This document shows positions 19,091 to 28,028 of a DNA stretch of 64,000 nucleotides, piece after piece. The notes below the pieces were generated by a model that made no database searches, had not been told where the DNA came from, and saw nothing but the letters and a program-made list of their open reading frames with translations. A program made the translations under genes and the position numbers. Source of the DNA: Actinoplanes oryzae (GTDB taxonomy: Bacteria > Actinomycetota > Actinomycetes > Mycobacteriales > Micromonosporaceae); contig NZ_JAUQWH010000003.1 of assembly GCF_030757795.1 (NCBI RefSeq), positions 1 through 64,000 on the forward strand, read 5' to 3'. Numbering within the stretch: the stretch's first letter is position 1; each line of letters opens with the position of its first letter.

Positions 19091-20836
19091 GTGAATCGTC
19101 GTACCCTGCTGCGTGCCGCCGTTGCCGCCTCCGCCGGCGTCGTCGCCGGACCCGCGATCCTGCGCGGGCTGCCCGCGGTCGCCGCCGCGAGCCTGCCGTT
19201 CGTCGCCGACTACAAGTCGAACGTCACAGCGAACCTCACGGTGGACACCAACGCCGCCGTGCGGATCCTCTCCGGCATGCAGCGGGTGTGGCGCACCGGC
19301 ACGAGCTGGGACAACGGCACGGTGCTCGACGCCGCCACGCTGCACGCCAGCATGCGGTACGCCACCAAGGTCACGCGGGCCCGGACGCAGGCGCAGGCCG
19401 ACCGGGCTTTCGTGCAGGACCGGCAGCACCAGAGCTACGCGGCGATCGCCGGGCTCGGGGCGCTCGCGGCGCCGTACAAGGCGATCGCCAAGGCCGTCAC
19501 CAGCATCACCACCGCGCCGGCGAGCACGCCCGCAACCAAGATCGACGATGCGGTGCCGGCCGGGGCGCCCGCGGGCTCGGCGCTCGGGGCCGGGGCCGTC
19601 GACTCGCCGCTCGGCCAGGTCGTGACGCTGGTCAACACCGTCCGCGGCCCCTACGCGTCGGGCAACCCGAGCAAGGCCGCCTACCAGTACCCGCGCCCGT
19701 GGCGCATGAACGCCGACAGCAAGGTCGTCGACACGGGCGCCGTGGACGCGCTCGGCTATCCGGTCTACGACTCGCCGGTCAGCGTCGTGCCCACCTTGCT
19801 GCGCCAGCGCAGCACGACCCCGGCCGACGACGGCGGTTTCCCCAGCGGCCACACGAACGCTTTCCACCTGGCAGCGCTGGCTTTCGCATACGCCGTCCCG
19901 GAGCGCTTCCAGCAGCTCGTCACGGCCGCCTTCGATCTCAGCGACACGCGCATCGTGGCCGGCATGCACTCGCCCGCCGACGTCATCGGGGGCCGGATCC
20001 TCGCCACGGCACTGGCCGCCGCGACCCTCGCCGACCCGGCCAATGCCGCCCTCAAGGCAGCCGCCCGCCGCCAGGCCCTCGACGTGCTGCTGACGTCGAC
20101 CCCGGCAGGCCCCGACGCGTACGCCGACCGGCGCGCGAACCGGCGCATCGTCGAGCCCCGGCTGACCTACGGGCTGCCGCGCACCGGCCGCCCGAACGTC
20201 CCGATGGTCGTCCCGCAGGGCGCCGAGGTTCTGCTGGAGACGCTGTTCCCGTATCTCACCGCAGCCCAGCGCCGGGAGGTCCTGCGCACGACCGCCGTGC
20301 CGTCGGGCTACCCGCTGCTCGACGGGCCGGAGCTGTGGGGCCGCCTCGACCTGTTCACCGCCGCCGACGGCTACGGCGCCTTCGACAGCGACGTGACGGT
20401 CACCATGGACGTCGCCGGCACCTGGCGCAACGACATCACCGGCCGGGGCGGTCTCGTCAAGCGCGGCACCGGCACGCTGACGCTGACCGGCGCCACCACC
20501 TACCGCGGCGGGACGGTGCTCCGCGAGGGCACCCTGGTCGCCGCCTCCCTGGGCACCGGCGACGTCACCGTGACCGGCGGCACCCTGCAGACCACCGGCG
20601 AGCTGCACGTGCGCGGCGACTACGAGCAGCGCGGCGGCACGCTGACCGGCCGCCTCGCCGTCGACGGCCACGCCGCGCTGGGCGGCACGCTCGCCCTGAC
20701 GCCCGGCGGCCCCGCCACGGTCGTCACCGCCCGCCGCGTCACCGGCCGCTTCGCCCACGTGACCGCCCCGGACGGCTACCGCGCCGACGTCACTTACGGT
20801 CGCACGAAGGTCACCGCCCGCCTCCGCCGCGCCTGA
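19091..20836 (+). CDS. Tat-exported PAP2 phosphatase with autotransporter-type repeat tail
   Basis: I start at GTG 19091, which places NRRTLLRAAVAASAGV right at the N-terminus as a twin-arginine signal; a TTG at 19076 is possible. The PAP2 acid phosphatase signature is complete: KAAYQYPRP (KX6RP), GGFPSGHT, and DTRIVAGMHSPADVIGGR. It therefore hydrolyses phosphomonoesters, probably lipid or isoprenoid phosphates, outside the membrane. From about residue 450 comes a beta-strand repeat (GRGGLVKRGTGTLTLTGATT, YRGGTVLREGTLVAA) of the autotransporter-associated type, which is usual in Gram-negative passenger domains and odd here. About 257 bp precede it without a clear gene. Confidence 0.9.
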   Translation: MNRRTLLRAAVAASAGVVAGPAILRGLPAVAAASLPFVADYKSNVTANLTVDTNAAVRILSGMQRVWRTGTSWDNGTVLDAATLHASMRYATKVTRARTQAQADRAFVQDRQHQSYAAIAGLGALAAPYKAIAKAVTSITTAPASTPATKIDDAVPAGAPAGSALGAGAVDSPLGQVVTLVNTVRGPYASGNPSKAAYQYPRPWRMNADSKVVDTGAVDALGYPVYDSPVSVVPTLLRQRSTTPADDGGFPSGHTNAFHLAALAFAYAVPERFQQLVTAAFDLSDTRIVAGMHSPADVIGGRILATALAAATLADPANAALKAAARRQALDVLLTSTPAGPDAYADRRANRRIVEPRLTYGLPRTGRPNVPMVVPQGAEVLLETLFPYLTAAQRREVLRTTAVPSGYPLLDGPELWGRLDLFTAADGYGAFDSDVTVTMDVAGTWRNDITGRGGLVKRGTGTLTLTGATTYRGGTVLREGTLVAASLGTGDVTVTGGTLQTTGELHVRGDYEQRGGTLTGRLAVDGHAALGGTLALTPGGPATVVTARRVTGRFAHVTAPDGYRADVTYGRTKVTARLRRA

Positions 20837-20998
20837 CCGGCGCCGATCGCATCGAGCCGGCCTCCGCAGGACCAGGCTCCGCCCTCCGGGCGCATGGCGG
20901 AGTAGTTCCTCGTCGGCCGTGGCTGCCGAGGCACTGCCCCGATCCGGCCGGGCGGGCGGCGGTTGACGAGACCGTGCGGCGAGCAACGTGATTGTTCG

Positions 20999-21394
20999 TC
21001 AGCGCGGACCGGGCCCCACCCCGAACTTCTCGATCATGAACCGCCAGAAGAGCGGAACCGCGTCGGCGACGGGCCTCTCGATCACCTCATCGTGACCCGT
21101 GACGGCATGGTGCTCGATGCGCACCATGCCGTCGGCCGGCTCGCGGAGTGAGCCGGGCGCCCGGACGGCGACCACTCCGTAGGGCGGCTCAGGGATCGGC
21201 GTGGCCACCACGATCAGGTCGTGCATGGATGTGCAGGCAGCCAGCGCCCCGGTCCGCCCCGACGCGACAACGCTCGTGACGATGTCCGACATGTGCTGAA
21301 ACTCGGCGTAGCGATCGGCCATGCCACCGAGAAAGACGTCGATGGTCTCCCACGAGTACTGCTCGAAGGGATATGCCCAGCCATGAGTTCCCAT
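20999..21394 (-). CDS. Hypothetical protein, about 131 aa
   Basis: I chose the ATG at 21394, giving MGTHGWAYPFEQYSWETIDV; an upstream start at 21439 is possible but its residues look non-coding. The product has a central TSMHDLIVVATPIPEPPYGV strand region and a C-terminal PLFWRFMIEKFGVGPG. No signal peptide, membrane segment or recognised motif is present. It converges on the PAP2 gene. Confidence 0.65.
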   Translation of the reverse strand: MGTHGWAYPFEQYSWETIDVFLGGMADRYAEFQHMSDIVTSVVASGRTGALAACTSMHDLIVVATPIPEPPYGVVAVRAPGSLREPADGMVRIEHHAVTGHDEVIERPVADAVPLFWRFMIEKFGVGPGPR

Positions 21395-21470
21395 GCCCCG
21401 ACAATGGCAGCCGGACCGTCGCGGGAGAAGGGACAGCACCGCCGTCGATCGGCTGCCCGGCCGGCGGGCC

Positions 21471-22160
21471 TCAGCCCAGCCGGAGCGGGGTGAGCACCCG
21501 GGCCCGCACGTCCCCCCGACGGGTGGGCCCGTCCCCCCGAGAGTCCACCGACACGACCCGGTGGTCGCCGAGCAGGAACAGCCGGCCCGCCGGCACGGTG
21601 AGCGCGCCGCAGTCGGTCCGCCCTTGTGCCGGGTCGGCGGGCAGATAGGGCTCGTCGACCGGGGCGCCGTCGCGCCACACCCGCCCGTCGCGGCACTCGA
21701 TCCGGTCGCCGGGCAGGCCGATCACCCGCTTGACGCGCTGCGAACCGTCCGGGCCGGTGTACACGACGATGTCGCCGCGGTGCAGGCCGGTCAGCCGGAA
21801 GCCCACCTTGTCCACGAGGAACCGGTCGGACACCCGCAGCGTCGGCTCCATGCTGCCGCTCGGCATCATCCGCACCGACAGGGCGAACTGGTTGACGAGC
21901 AGACCGGCGACGACGGCGAAAGCGGTGCCGATGACGAGGCGGCGGGCGATCAGGTCGGGCCGGGGCAGGCTCCGCACCCGCCGCCGGCGCTCGCGCCACA
22001 CCGTGCGCAAGCCACCGGCGGCCCAGCGCACCGCCTCCCGATCGCCGCGCGTCTCGCCGAACTCGGCCAGCACGGCCTCGCCCCACTCGCCGCCCCGCTC
22101 CCGCCGCCCGCGCACCGCCGCGACAAGCACCCCTCGAGCAGCCCTGCGCACCCACGTCAT
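21471..22160 (-). CDS. lepB: Type I signal peptidase with N-terminal extension
   Basis: The catalytic domain has MMPSGSMEPTL with the nucleophile Ser, RVKRVIGLPGDRIEC with the general-base Lys, and the C-terminal LFLLGDHRVVSVDSR box. One membrane segment precedes it (VIGTAFAVVAGLLVNQFALS). The first ~60 residues (GEWGEAVLAEFGETRGDREA, VRWAAGGLRTVWRERR) resemble the short motif at the N-terminus of PadR-linked membrane proteins in related actinomycetes. It removes signal peptides from exported proteins. The ATG overlaps the PadR stop (ATGA), so synthesis is tied to the repressor. Confidence 0.93.
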   Translation of the reverse strand: MTWVRRAARGVLVAAVRGRRERGGEWGEAVLAEFGETRGDREAVRWAAGGLRTVWRERRRRVRSLPRPDLIARRLVIGTAFAVVAGLLVNQFALSVRMMPSGSMEPTLRVSDRFLVDKVGFRLTGLHRGDIVVYTGPDGSQRVKRVIGLPGDRIECRDGRVWRDGAPVDEPYLPADPAQGRTDCGALTVPAGRLFLLGDHRVVSVDSRGDGPTRRGDVRARVLTPLRLG

Positions 22161-22486
22161 GCCGCACCGCCCGCGGTCCGCGGCCGGGGAGCCGCTGCGG
22201 GGCGCCGCTTCGCCGCAGCGGCGCTCATCCGCTGCTCGGCCAGGGCGATGCCGTCGGCGGTCAGCCGGTAGGTGTGCCGCGGCGGGCGCCCCGGCTCCTC
22301 CGACGGCTCCCACCCGGTCTCGAGCAGCCGCTGCTCGCTGAGCCGCATGAGGATCGGGTAGAGCGTGCCCGAGGCGAGTGCGGTCTCCTTGCTCAGGTCA
22401 TAGCCGTAGCGCCACCGCGGCGGATCGGCGAGCAGGGCCTCGAACAACCGTAAGGTCTGCGGCGAGGTGTGCGGGAGTCTCGGCAT
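22157..22486 (-). CDS. PadR-family transcriptional regulator
   Basis: The 109-residue protein has the PadR winged helix: TLRLFEALLADPPRWRYGYD, LASGTLYPILMRLSEQRLLE, and the wing PPRHTYRLTADGIALA. It is translated first in a two-gene operon with the signal peptidase and probably represses both. The effector is not apparent. Confidence 0.94.
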   Translation of the reverse strand: MPRLPHTSPQTLRLFEALLADPPRWRYGYDLSKETALASGTLYPILMRLSEQRLLETGWEPSEEPGRPPRHTYRLTADGIALAEQRMSAAAAKRRPAAAPRPRTAGGAA

Positions 22487-22528
22487 GGCCGAAACTCTAC
22501 ATAACTCGACTATGCTCGTCCAGCGGGG

Positions 22529-22735
22529 TCAGCGGAACGAGAAGCGGCGCTTCTTCTGCTTGCGGCCGAAGACGTTCTGCACGGTGTCGGCGCCCTGGCG
22601 CAGCCAGCGGGTGCCGCGGGAGGCGCCTCGGCGGGACTCGATCGTGTCGCTGAGCTTGCGCGCGCCCGCGGCCGCGAGCGGGACCACGATGGCCGCGATG
22701 GCGTACCGGCGGATCAGGTTGATCAGGAACGGCAT
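22529..22735 (-). CDS. Small membrane protein, 68 aa
   Basis: A good ribosome binding site (GAGGAG) lies upstream of the ATG. MPFLINLIRRYAIAAIVVPLAAAGARKL gives one membrane segment; the C-terminal half is strongly basic (RRGASRGTRWLRQG and GRKQKKRRF). I do not recognise a family. Short proteins of this kind occur as membrane stress or anchor proteins in actinomycetes; function is unknown. Confidence 0.75.
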   Translation of the reverse strand: MPFLINLIRRYAIAAIVVPLAAAGARKLSDTIESRRGASRGTRWLRQGADTVQNVFGRKQKKRRFSFR

Positions 22736-22798
22736 GTCGTCTCCTCAGAAAGGGTGTGCCCCCTCTGATTACCCACCGCTACGCCCGCCACACGGGCG

Positions 22799-24799
22799 TC
22801 ACTCCTTGACCGCGATGGTCTGCACCGCCGACCAGCCGCCCTCCGTGACGATCTCGTAGTTGTCGTCGACCTGGACGTCGGTGTGCGCGCCGTGCAGCGA
22901 GAACACGCCGGAGTCGCCCTCGGGCGTCAGCCGCCACGCCTGGTCGGCCCGGCCCGGCACGCACGGCGTCATCCGCAGCTCGGCCTCCGCCACATCGGTG
23001 ACGCAGGTCTCCGCGCCCGAGGCGGCGACGATGACGACGCTGTTCCTGTTCGCCTCGGTGCGCTTGGCGACCTTGGCGGGATCGAGCCGCAGGCGGTTGG
23101 TCTCGGTGACCGACGATCCCGTGTACGCCAGGGAGCCGTCCGGCTGCGCGTCGAGGTACCTCACCGGGCCCGCGTCCGGCGGGCTGGTGAGCACGATCGG
23201 CACACCCAGGTCGACGTCGAACCTTGTCAGCTGGGACACGTCGGCGTCGACCAGCTTGGACGGGGTCGCCGAGGTCTTCGACGGAGCCGGCGAGGCCGTC
23301 GACGGGGCCGGGGCGGCGGCCGCATCGGCGAGCTCGCCGCGGTCGACCAGGCTGTACTTGTCGGCCCACCGGCCCTCGCCCACCTCGGTCACGCTCGACC
23401 GCTTGGCCCCGGCGTCCCAGAGCAGCCAGCCGCCCTCGGTCGCGATGCTGTACAGCGGGCGCCCGTTGTCGTCCCGCTCGCCGGTGTCGCGCAGCGAGAA
23501 CAGCCGGCCCGGCGTGGGCGTGCAGGCGGTGCTCACCACGGGCCAGATGTCCTCGCCCGGCTCGCGCCGGACGCCGAGGCAGCGCTCCGGCCCGGCGAAG
23601 GACTCGCCGGCCAGCGAGCGGATCAGGTAGTCGACGCCGACCGGTTCCAGGACGAACTGCGACTCGGAGCCCGTACCGTCGCCGACCGTCAGCTCCTCCT
23701 TCGCGTCGTCCAGCAGGAAGTAGCGGCCCGACTCCGCGAGCCGGATCGAGAACCGCCGCTGTCCGCTCAGGATGCTGCCGGTCGCGGGAGCGGAGACGGC
23801 CGGGGCGATCGAGGCGTCCGAGCCCGTCATGCCGAGCTCGTGCCCGGCGACCAGTCCCCCGGCTCCGAGCAGCACGGCACCGGCGACGAGCGCGCCCACG
23901 CGGCGCCGGCGGGAGGGACGGGACGGCGCGGCCACCGGAAGCGTGTCGTCGGGCGGAGGAAGGACCGCGGGCACCGGGCGGGTCGTGCCGTCGAGGAGGG
24001 CGTCGAGGAGCTGCCGGGCGGTGGGCCGCTCCCCGGGATGCTTGGCGAGCGCCGCGGCGATCAGCTCCCGCAGCGGCGACGGTACGCCCGACAGCTCCGG
24101 CGGCTGCGTGAGGATGCGCACGGCCGTGGCCGCGGGCGAGTCGGCGCCGAACGGGGTGCGGCCGGTCGCCGCGTACGCCACCACGGCACCCCACGCGAAC
24201 ACGTCCGCCGCCGCGGTCACCTCGGTCCCGTACTCGGGCTCGAACCGCTCAGGGGCCATGTACGCCACCGTGCCGACCATCTGATCCGTCCGCGTGTGCC
24301 GGCTCGTCGCCTCGAACGCCCGCGCGATGCCGAAGTCGATCACCTTGATGCCGCCCGGGGCGATCAGCACGTTGCCCGGCTTCAGATCGCGGTGGATGAC
24401 CCCGGCGCCGTGGATGGCCGTGAGCGCGGTGGCGATGCCGACGGCCACGCTGTGCAGTGCCGGCCCGGACAACGGCCCGCGCTCGCGCACCAGCGTGGAC
24501 AGCGACGGCCCGTCCACGAACTCGACGACCAGGTAGGGCGGGTCGTGCTCGGGGTCCGCGCCGAGCACCGCCGCGGTGGAGAACGGCGGCACCTGCTGCG
24601 CGCGCCGCACCTCGCTGCGGAACCGCCCGCGAAACTCGGGGTCGCCGGCGAACTCGGGCCGCACCACCTTGACGGCCACCCGGGTGCCGTCCGGCCCGCG
24701 CCCGAGATAGACCGAGCCCATCCCGCCCTGGCCGAGCCGGCCGATCAGCTCGTAGTCGCCGAGCCGGGTGGGATCGCCAGAGGACAACGGCATACTCAT
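22799..24799 (-). CDS. Receptor Ser/Thr protein kinase with duplicated extracellular module
   Basis: Residues about 15-270 form a PknB-type kinase: LGQGGMGSVYLG glycine loop, VAVKVV (Lys), VIHRDLKPGNVLIA catalytic loop, KVIDFGIARAFE and GTVAYMAPERF activation segment. A Pro-rich juxtamembrane linker and one membrane segment (RRVGALVAGAVLLGAGGLVA) follow. The extracellular part holds two related modules, one ending YSIATEGGWLLWDAG and one ending YEIVTEGGWSAVQT, with beta-trefoil-like patterns. It thus senses an external ligand and phosphorylates cytoplasmic targets. It stands alone upstream of glpK; no phosphatase gene is near. Confidence 0.95.
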   Translation of the reverse strand: MSMPLSSGDPTRLGDYELIGRLGQGGMGSVYLGRGPDGTRVAVKVVRPEFAGDPEFRGRFRSEVRRAQQVPPFSTAAVLGADPEHDPPYLVVEFVDGPSLSTLVRERGPLSGPALHSVAVGIATALTAIHGAGVIHRDLKPGNVLIAPGGIKVIDFGIARAFEATSRHTRTDQMVGTVAYMAPERFEPEYGTEVTAAADVFAWGAVVAYAATGRTPFGADSPAATAVRILTQPPELSGVPSPLRELIAAALAKHPGERPTARQLLDALLDGTTRPVPAVLPPPDDTLPVAAPSRPSRRRRVGALVAGAVLLGAGGLVAGHELGMTGSDASIAPAVSAPATGSILSGQRRFSIRLAESGRYFLLDDAKEELTVGDGTGSESQFVLEPVGVDYLIRSLAGESFAGPERCLGVRREPGEDIWPVVSTACTPTPGRLFSLRDTGERDDNGRPLYSIATEGGWLLWDAGAKRSSVTEVGEGRWADKYSLVDRGELADAAAAPAPSTASPAPSKTSATPSKLVDADVSQLTRFDVDLGVPIVLTSPPDAGPVRYLDAQPDGSLAYTGSSVTETNRLRLDPAKVAKRTEANRNSVVIVAASGAETCVTDVAEAELRMTPCVPGRADQAWRLTPEGDSGVFSLHGAHTDVQVDDNYEIVTEGGWSAVQTIAVKE

Positions 24800-24837
24800 C
24801 GACGCCGAAGCCTACCCAAGACCTTCCCGAAGGTCGA

Positions 24838-26331
24838 TCACGCGGGCTGGATCCAGTCGAGGGTGCGTTCGACGGCGCGTTTCCAGTTGGTGTACTCCTT
24901 GGCGCGTACCGCGGGGTCCATGGCCGGGAGCCACTGGCCGGCGCGGTGCCAGTTGTGGCGCAGGTCCTCGAGGTCCGGCCAGTAGCCGACGGCCAGCCCC
25001 GCCGCGTAGGCCGCGCCCAGCGACACCGTCTCGGCGGCGAGCGGGCGGACCACCGGCACGTCCAGCACGTCCGCGATGCCCTGCATCAGCAGGTTGTCGG
25101 CGGTCATGCCGCCGTCGACCTTCAGCGTCTTGAGGGTCAGGCCGGAGTCGGCGTTCATCGCGTCGACCACCTCGCGGGTCTGCCAGGCGGTCGCCTCCAG
25201 CACCGCGCGGGCCAGGTGGCCCTTGGTGATGTAGGAGGTCAGGCCCACGATCACGCCGCGGGCCTCGGAGCGCCAGTGCGGGGCGTAGAGCCCGGAGAAG
25301 GCGGGGACGATGTAGCAGCCGCCGTTGTCCTGGACCGTGCGGGCGAGGGTCTCGATCTCCGGGGCGCTGGCGATGAGCTCCAGCTGGTCGCGGAACCACT
25401 GGACCAGCGACCCGGTGATGGCGATCGAGCCTTCGAGGGCGTAGACGGCCGGGGCGCCGCCGATCTGGTAGGCGACCGTGGTGAGCAGGCCGTGCTCCGA
25501 GCGTACGAGGTCGGTGCCGGTGTTGAGCAGCAGGAACGACCCGGTCCCGTACGTGCACTTGGCCTCGCCGGGCGTGAAGCACGTCTGCCCGAACAGGGCC
25601 GCCTGCTGGTCGCCCAGGGCGGCGGAGATGCGTACCCCCGGGAAGGCCGCCGTGGCGGTGCCGAACTCCGCGATCGAGGGCCGGACCGCCGGCAGCATCG
25701 CGCGCGGGATGTCGAAGAACGCCAGCGCCGACGGGGACCAGTCGAGGGTGTGGATGTCGAGCAGGTTGGTGCGCGAGGCGTTGGTGACGTCCGTGACGTG
25801 CAGGCCCCCGGTCAGGTTCCAGATGAGCCAGGTCTCCATCGTCCCGAACAGGATGTCGCCCCGCGCGGCCCGGTCGCGCAGCCCCGGCGTGTGGTCGAGG
25901 ATCCACCGGATGCGCGGCCCGGAGAAGTAGGTCGCCAGGGGCAGAGCGGCGGCCTCCTGGACGGCCGCGGCGCCCGGTTTGTCGCGAAGCTCCGAGACCA
26001 GGGCGTCCGTCCGCGTGTCCTGCCACACCAGCGCGCGCCCGACGGGGACGCCGGTGCGCCGGTCCCACAGCACGGTCGTCTCGCGCTGGTTGGCGATGCC
26101 GACGGCGGCGACCTGGTCCACGGTGATGCCGGCCCGGCGCAGGGCCAGGGGCGCGAGCCGTTCCACGTTGCGCCAGATCTCGGCGGCGTCGTGCTCGACC
26201 CAGCCGGGCCTGGGGAAGTACTGCTTGTGCTCCTGCTGGGCGAGCGAGACGAGCTGGCCGCGCCGGTCGAAGACGATGCAGCGGGTCGAGGTCGTGCCCT
26301 GGTCGATGGCGACCACGTAGCGTTCCGTCAC
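24838..26331 (-). CDS. glpK: Glycerol kinase (copy 1)
   Basis: The 497-residue enzyme phosphorylates glycerol to sn-glycerol-3-phosphate with ATP. Motifs: [20 protein letters not shown] phosphate-1, [21 protein letters not shown] sequence, [10 protein letters not shown], and [20 protein letters not shown]. The GTG start overlaps the IclR stop (GTGA), so it is cotranscribed with, and translated after, the IclR regulator. A second glycerol kinase lies at 28021 on the other side of the divergent promoter. Confidence 0.97.
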   Translation of the reverse strand: MTERYVVAIDQGTTSTRCIVFDRRGQLVSLAQQEHKQYFPRPGWVEHDAAEIWRNVERLAPLALRRAGITVDQVAAVGIANQRETTVLWDRRTGVPVGRALVWQDTRTDALVSELRDKPGAAAVQEAAALPLATYFSGPRIRWILDHTPGLRDRAARGDILFGTMETWLIWNLTGGLHVTDVTNASRTNLLDIHTLDWSPSALAFFDIPRAMLPAVRPSIAEFGTATAAFPGVRISAALGDQQAALFGQTCFTPGEAKCTYGTGSFLLLNTGTDLVRSEHGLLTTVAYQIGGAPAVYALEGSIAITGSLVQWFRDQLELIASAPEIETLARTVQDNGGCYIVPAFSGLYAPHWRSEARGVIVGLTSYITKGHLARAVLEATAWQTREVVDAMNADSGLTLKTLKVDGGMTADNLLMQGIADVLDVPVVRPLAAETVSLGAAYAAGLAVGYWPDLEDLRHNWHRAGQWLPAMDPAVRAKEYTNWKRAVERTLDWIQPA

Positions 26332-27080
26332 GACACCCCCCAGCCGAGGTCACGGGAGATCGCCCGGGCGGCGTTGCGGACATAGCCGACGAGCCGGGCC
26401 CGCGGCTCGTAGTGGCTGTCGCACAGCCGCTCGACCCGCCCGGAGATGCCGATCGCGCCCACCACGAGCCCGCCGTAGCCGCGGATCGGCGCGGCGATGG
26501 CGGCCTCCCCGAGCGTCAGCTCCTCGATGTCGGCGGCCCAGCCGTTCTCCCGTACGCGATCGAGGTGCGCGGGCAGCTCCCGCAGCGCGACCGTCCGCCG
26601 GGTGAAGCCCTCCACCGCGGACGGGAGCGGCGCCGCCCGATAGGCGAGCAGCACTTTCCCCAGCGCCGTGGCGTGCAGCGGCAGCAGCGTTCCGATGTCG
26701 AGGGTCTGGAACGTGTCGTCGGGGCGGAAGACGTGGTGCACGACGAGGACCCTCCCTTCGAGGACCGTGCCGATGCGGACGGCCTCGCCGGAGCGCGCGG
26801 CCAGGGGGTCCGCCCAGTTGATCGAGCGGGACCGCAGCTCGTTGATGTCCAGATAGCTCGTGCCCAGGTGCAGCAGGGCCGCCCCGAGCTGGTAGTGGCC
26901 CGACGAGCGGTCCTGCTCGACGAACCCGACGTGCTGCAGCGTGCGCAGGATGCCGTGCACGGTGCCCTTCGCGAGGTCGAGCGAGCGGGCGATGTCGGCG
27001 AGGGCCAGATGACCGGGTCCGCCGGCCAGCATCCGCAGGATCGCGGCGGCTCGCTCGATCGACTGCACCGTTCCGGGCAC
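26328..27080 (-). CDS. IclR-family regulator of the glycerol genes
   Basis: I chose the GTG at 27080 (AGGG upstream), which puts the IclR helix-turn-helix at the N-terminus: [40 protein letters not shown]. The C-terminal effector domain spans about residues 75-250 ([32 protein letters not shown]). It is divergent from glpF and overlaps glpK copy 1, so it very probably represses the glycerol regulon, with glycerol or glycerol-3-phosphate as effector, as GylR does in Streptomyces. Longer upstream frames run through the promoter region and are not supported. Confidence 0.93.
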   Translation of the reverse strand: MPGTVQSIERAAAILRMLAGGPGHLALADIARSLDLAKGTVHGILRTLQHVGFVEQDRSSGHYQLGAALLHLGTSYLDINELRSRSINWADPLAARSGEAVRIGTVLEGRVLVVHHVFRPDDTFQTLDIGTLLPLHATALGKVLLAYRAAPLPSAVEGFTRRTVALRELPAHLDRVRENGWAADIEELTLGEAAIAAPIRGYGGLVVGAIGISGRVERLCDSHYEPRARLVGYVRNAARAISRDLGWGVS

Positions 27081-27128
27081 GTTACGAACCCTATGCGAGA
27101 AAGTTTCCGGACGACAGGTGTGGATGTT

Positions 27129-27156
27129 CGGCAATGTCGAACGCCGTTCATTGCCG
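27129..27156. promoter_or_regulatory. Candidate IclR operator in the glycerol divergent promoter
   Basis: CGGCAATG (27129-27136) and CATTGCCG (27149-27156) form a perfect 8-bp inverted repeat around a 12-bp spacer; inside lies GAACGCCGTTC. It sits between the divergent IclR and glpF genes, the expected position for control of both transcripts. Confidence 0.6.
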
Positions 27157-27185
27157 ACCCCCGCGAGCGAAAATAGCTTCACGTC

Positions 27186-28028
27186 ATGGCAGCAATACGG
27201 AAAGTCCCGGGACTCGCGGGTGAGCTGGCCGCGGAGTTCGCCGGAACCATGATCCTCATCCTGTTCGGCGTCGGCGTCGTCGCCCAGGTCGCCGGCGGCG
27301 GCATCGGCGACCACGACAGCATCGCCTGGGCCTGGGGCCTCGGCGTGATGCTGGGCGTCTACGTCGCCGGGCGCATCAGCGGCGCCCACCTCAACCCCGC
27401 GGTCACCATCGCGCTCGCGGCCTTCAAGGGCTTCTCGTGGCGCAAGGTGCTCCCCTACTCCCTGGCCCAGTTCCTCGGCGCGTTCGTCGCCGCGCTGATC
27501 GTGCGGTGGAACTACACCGAGGTGCTGCACGCGGCCGACCCCGGCCTGACCGTCAAGACCCAGGGCGTCTTCTCCACCCTGCCCGGCAACGGCACGCTGC
27601 CGGTCAGCGAGTGGGGTGCCCTGCGCGACCAGGTGATCGGCACGGCCATCCTGCTCTTCCTCATCCTGGCCATCACCGACGCCGCGGGCACTCCCCCGGC
27701 CGCCAACCTCGCCCCCTTCGTCATCGGCCTGCTGATCGTCGGCATCGGCATGGCGTGGGGCACGAACGCCGGCTACGCCATCAACCCCGCCCGCGACCTC
27801 GGGCCCCGCCTGGCCAGCTTCTTCACCGGCTACGGGGGCGCCTTCCGCGACCAGACGGGGTACCTGTACTTCTGGATACCGATCGTCGGCCCGATCGTCG
27901 GCGGCCTCCTCGGCGCCGGGCTCTACCAGGCGCTGATCGGACGGTTCCTGCCGTCCGCGGAGCCGCCGGAGCCGGGCCGCATCCCCACCCAGGACACACC
28001 CGAGACCGTGGAGGCACGCCGTGGCTGA
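27186..28028 (+). CDS. glpF: Glycerol facilitator (aquaglyceroporin)
   Basis: The 280-residue membrane protein has six segments and both MIP boxes: [15 protein letters not shown] and [15 protein letters not shown]; Asp after the second NPAR marks the glycerol-conducting branch rather than water-only aquaporins. It lets glycerol enter the cell. The 3' end overlaps the second glpK by 8 bp, and the gene heads the plus-strand glpF-glpK-glpD operon. Confidence 0.97.
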   Translation: MAAIRKVPGLAGELAAEFAGTMILILFGVGVVAQVAGGGIGDHDSIAWAWGLGVMLGVYVAGRISGAHLNPAVTIALAAFKGFSWRKVLPYSLAQFLGAFVAALIVRWNYTEVLHAADPGLTVKTQGVFSTLPGNGTLPVSEWGALRDQVIGTAILLFLILAITDAAGTPPAANLAPFVIGLLIVGIGMAWGTNAGYAINPARDLGPRLASFFTGYGGAFRDQTGYLYFWIPIVGPIVGGLLGAGLYQALIGRFLPSAEPPEPGRIPTQDTPETVEARRG

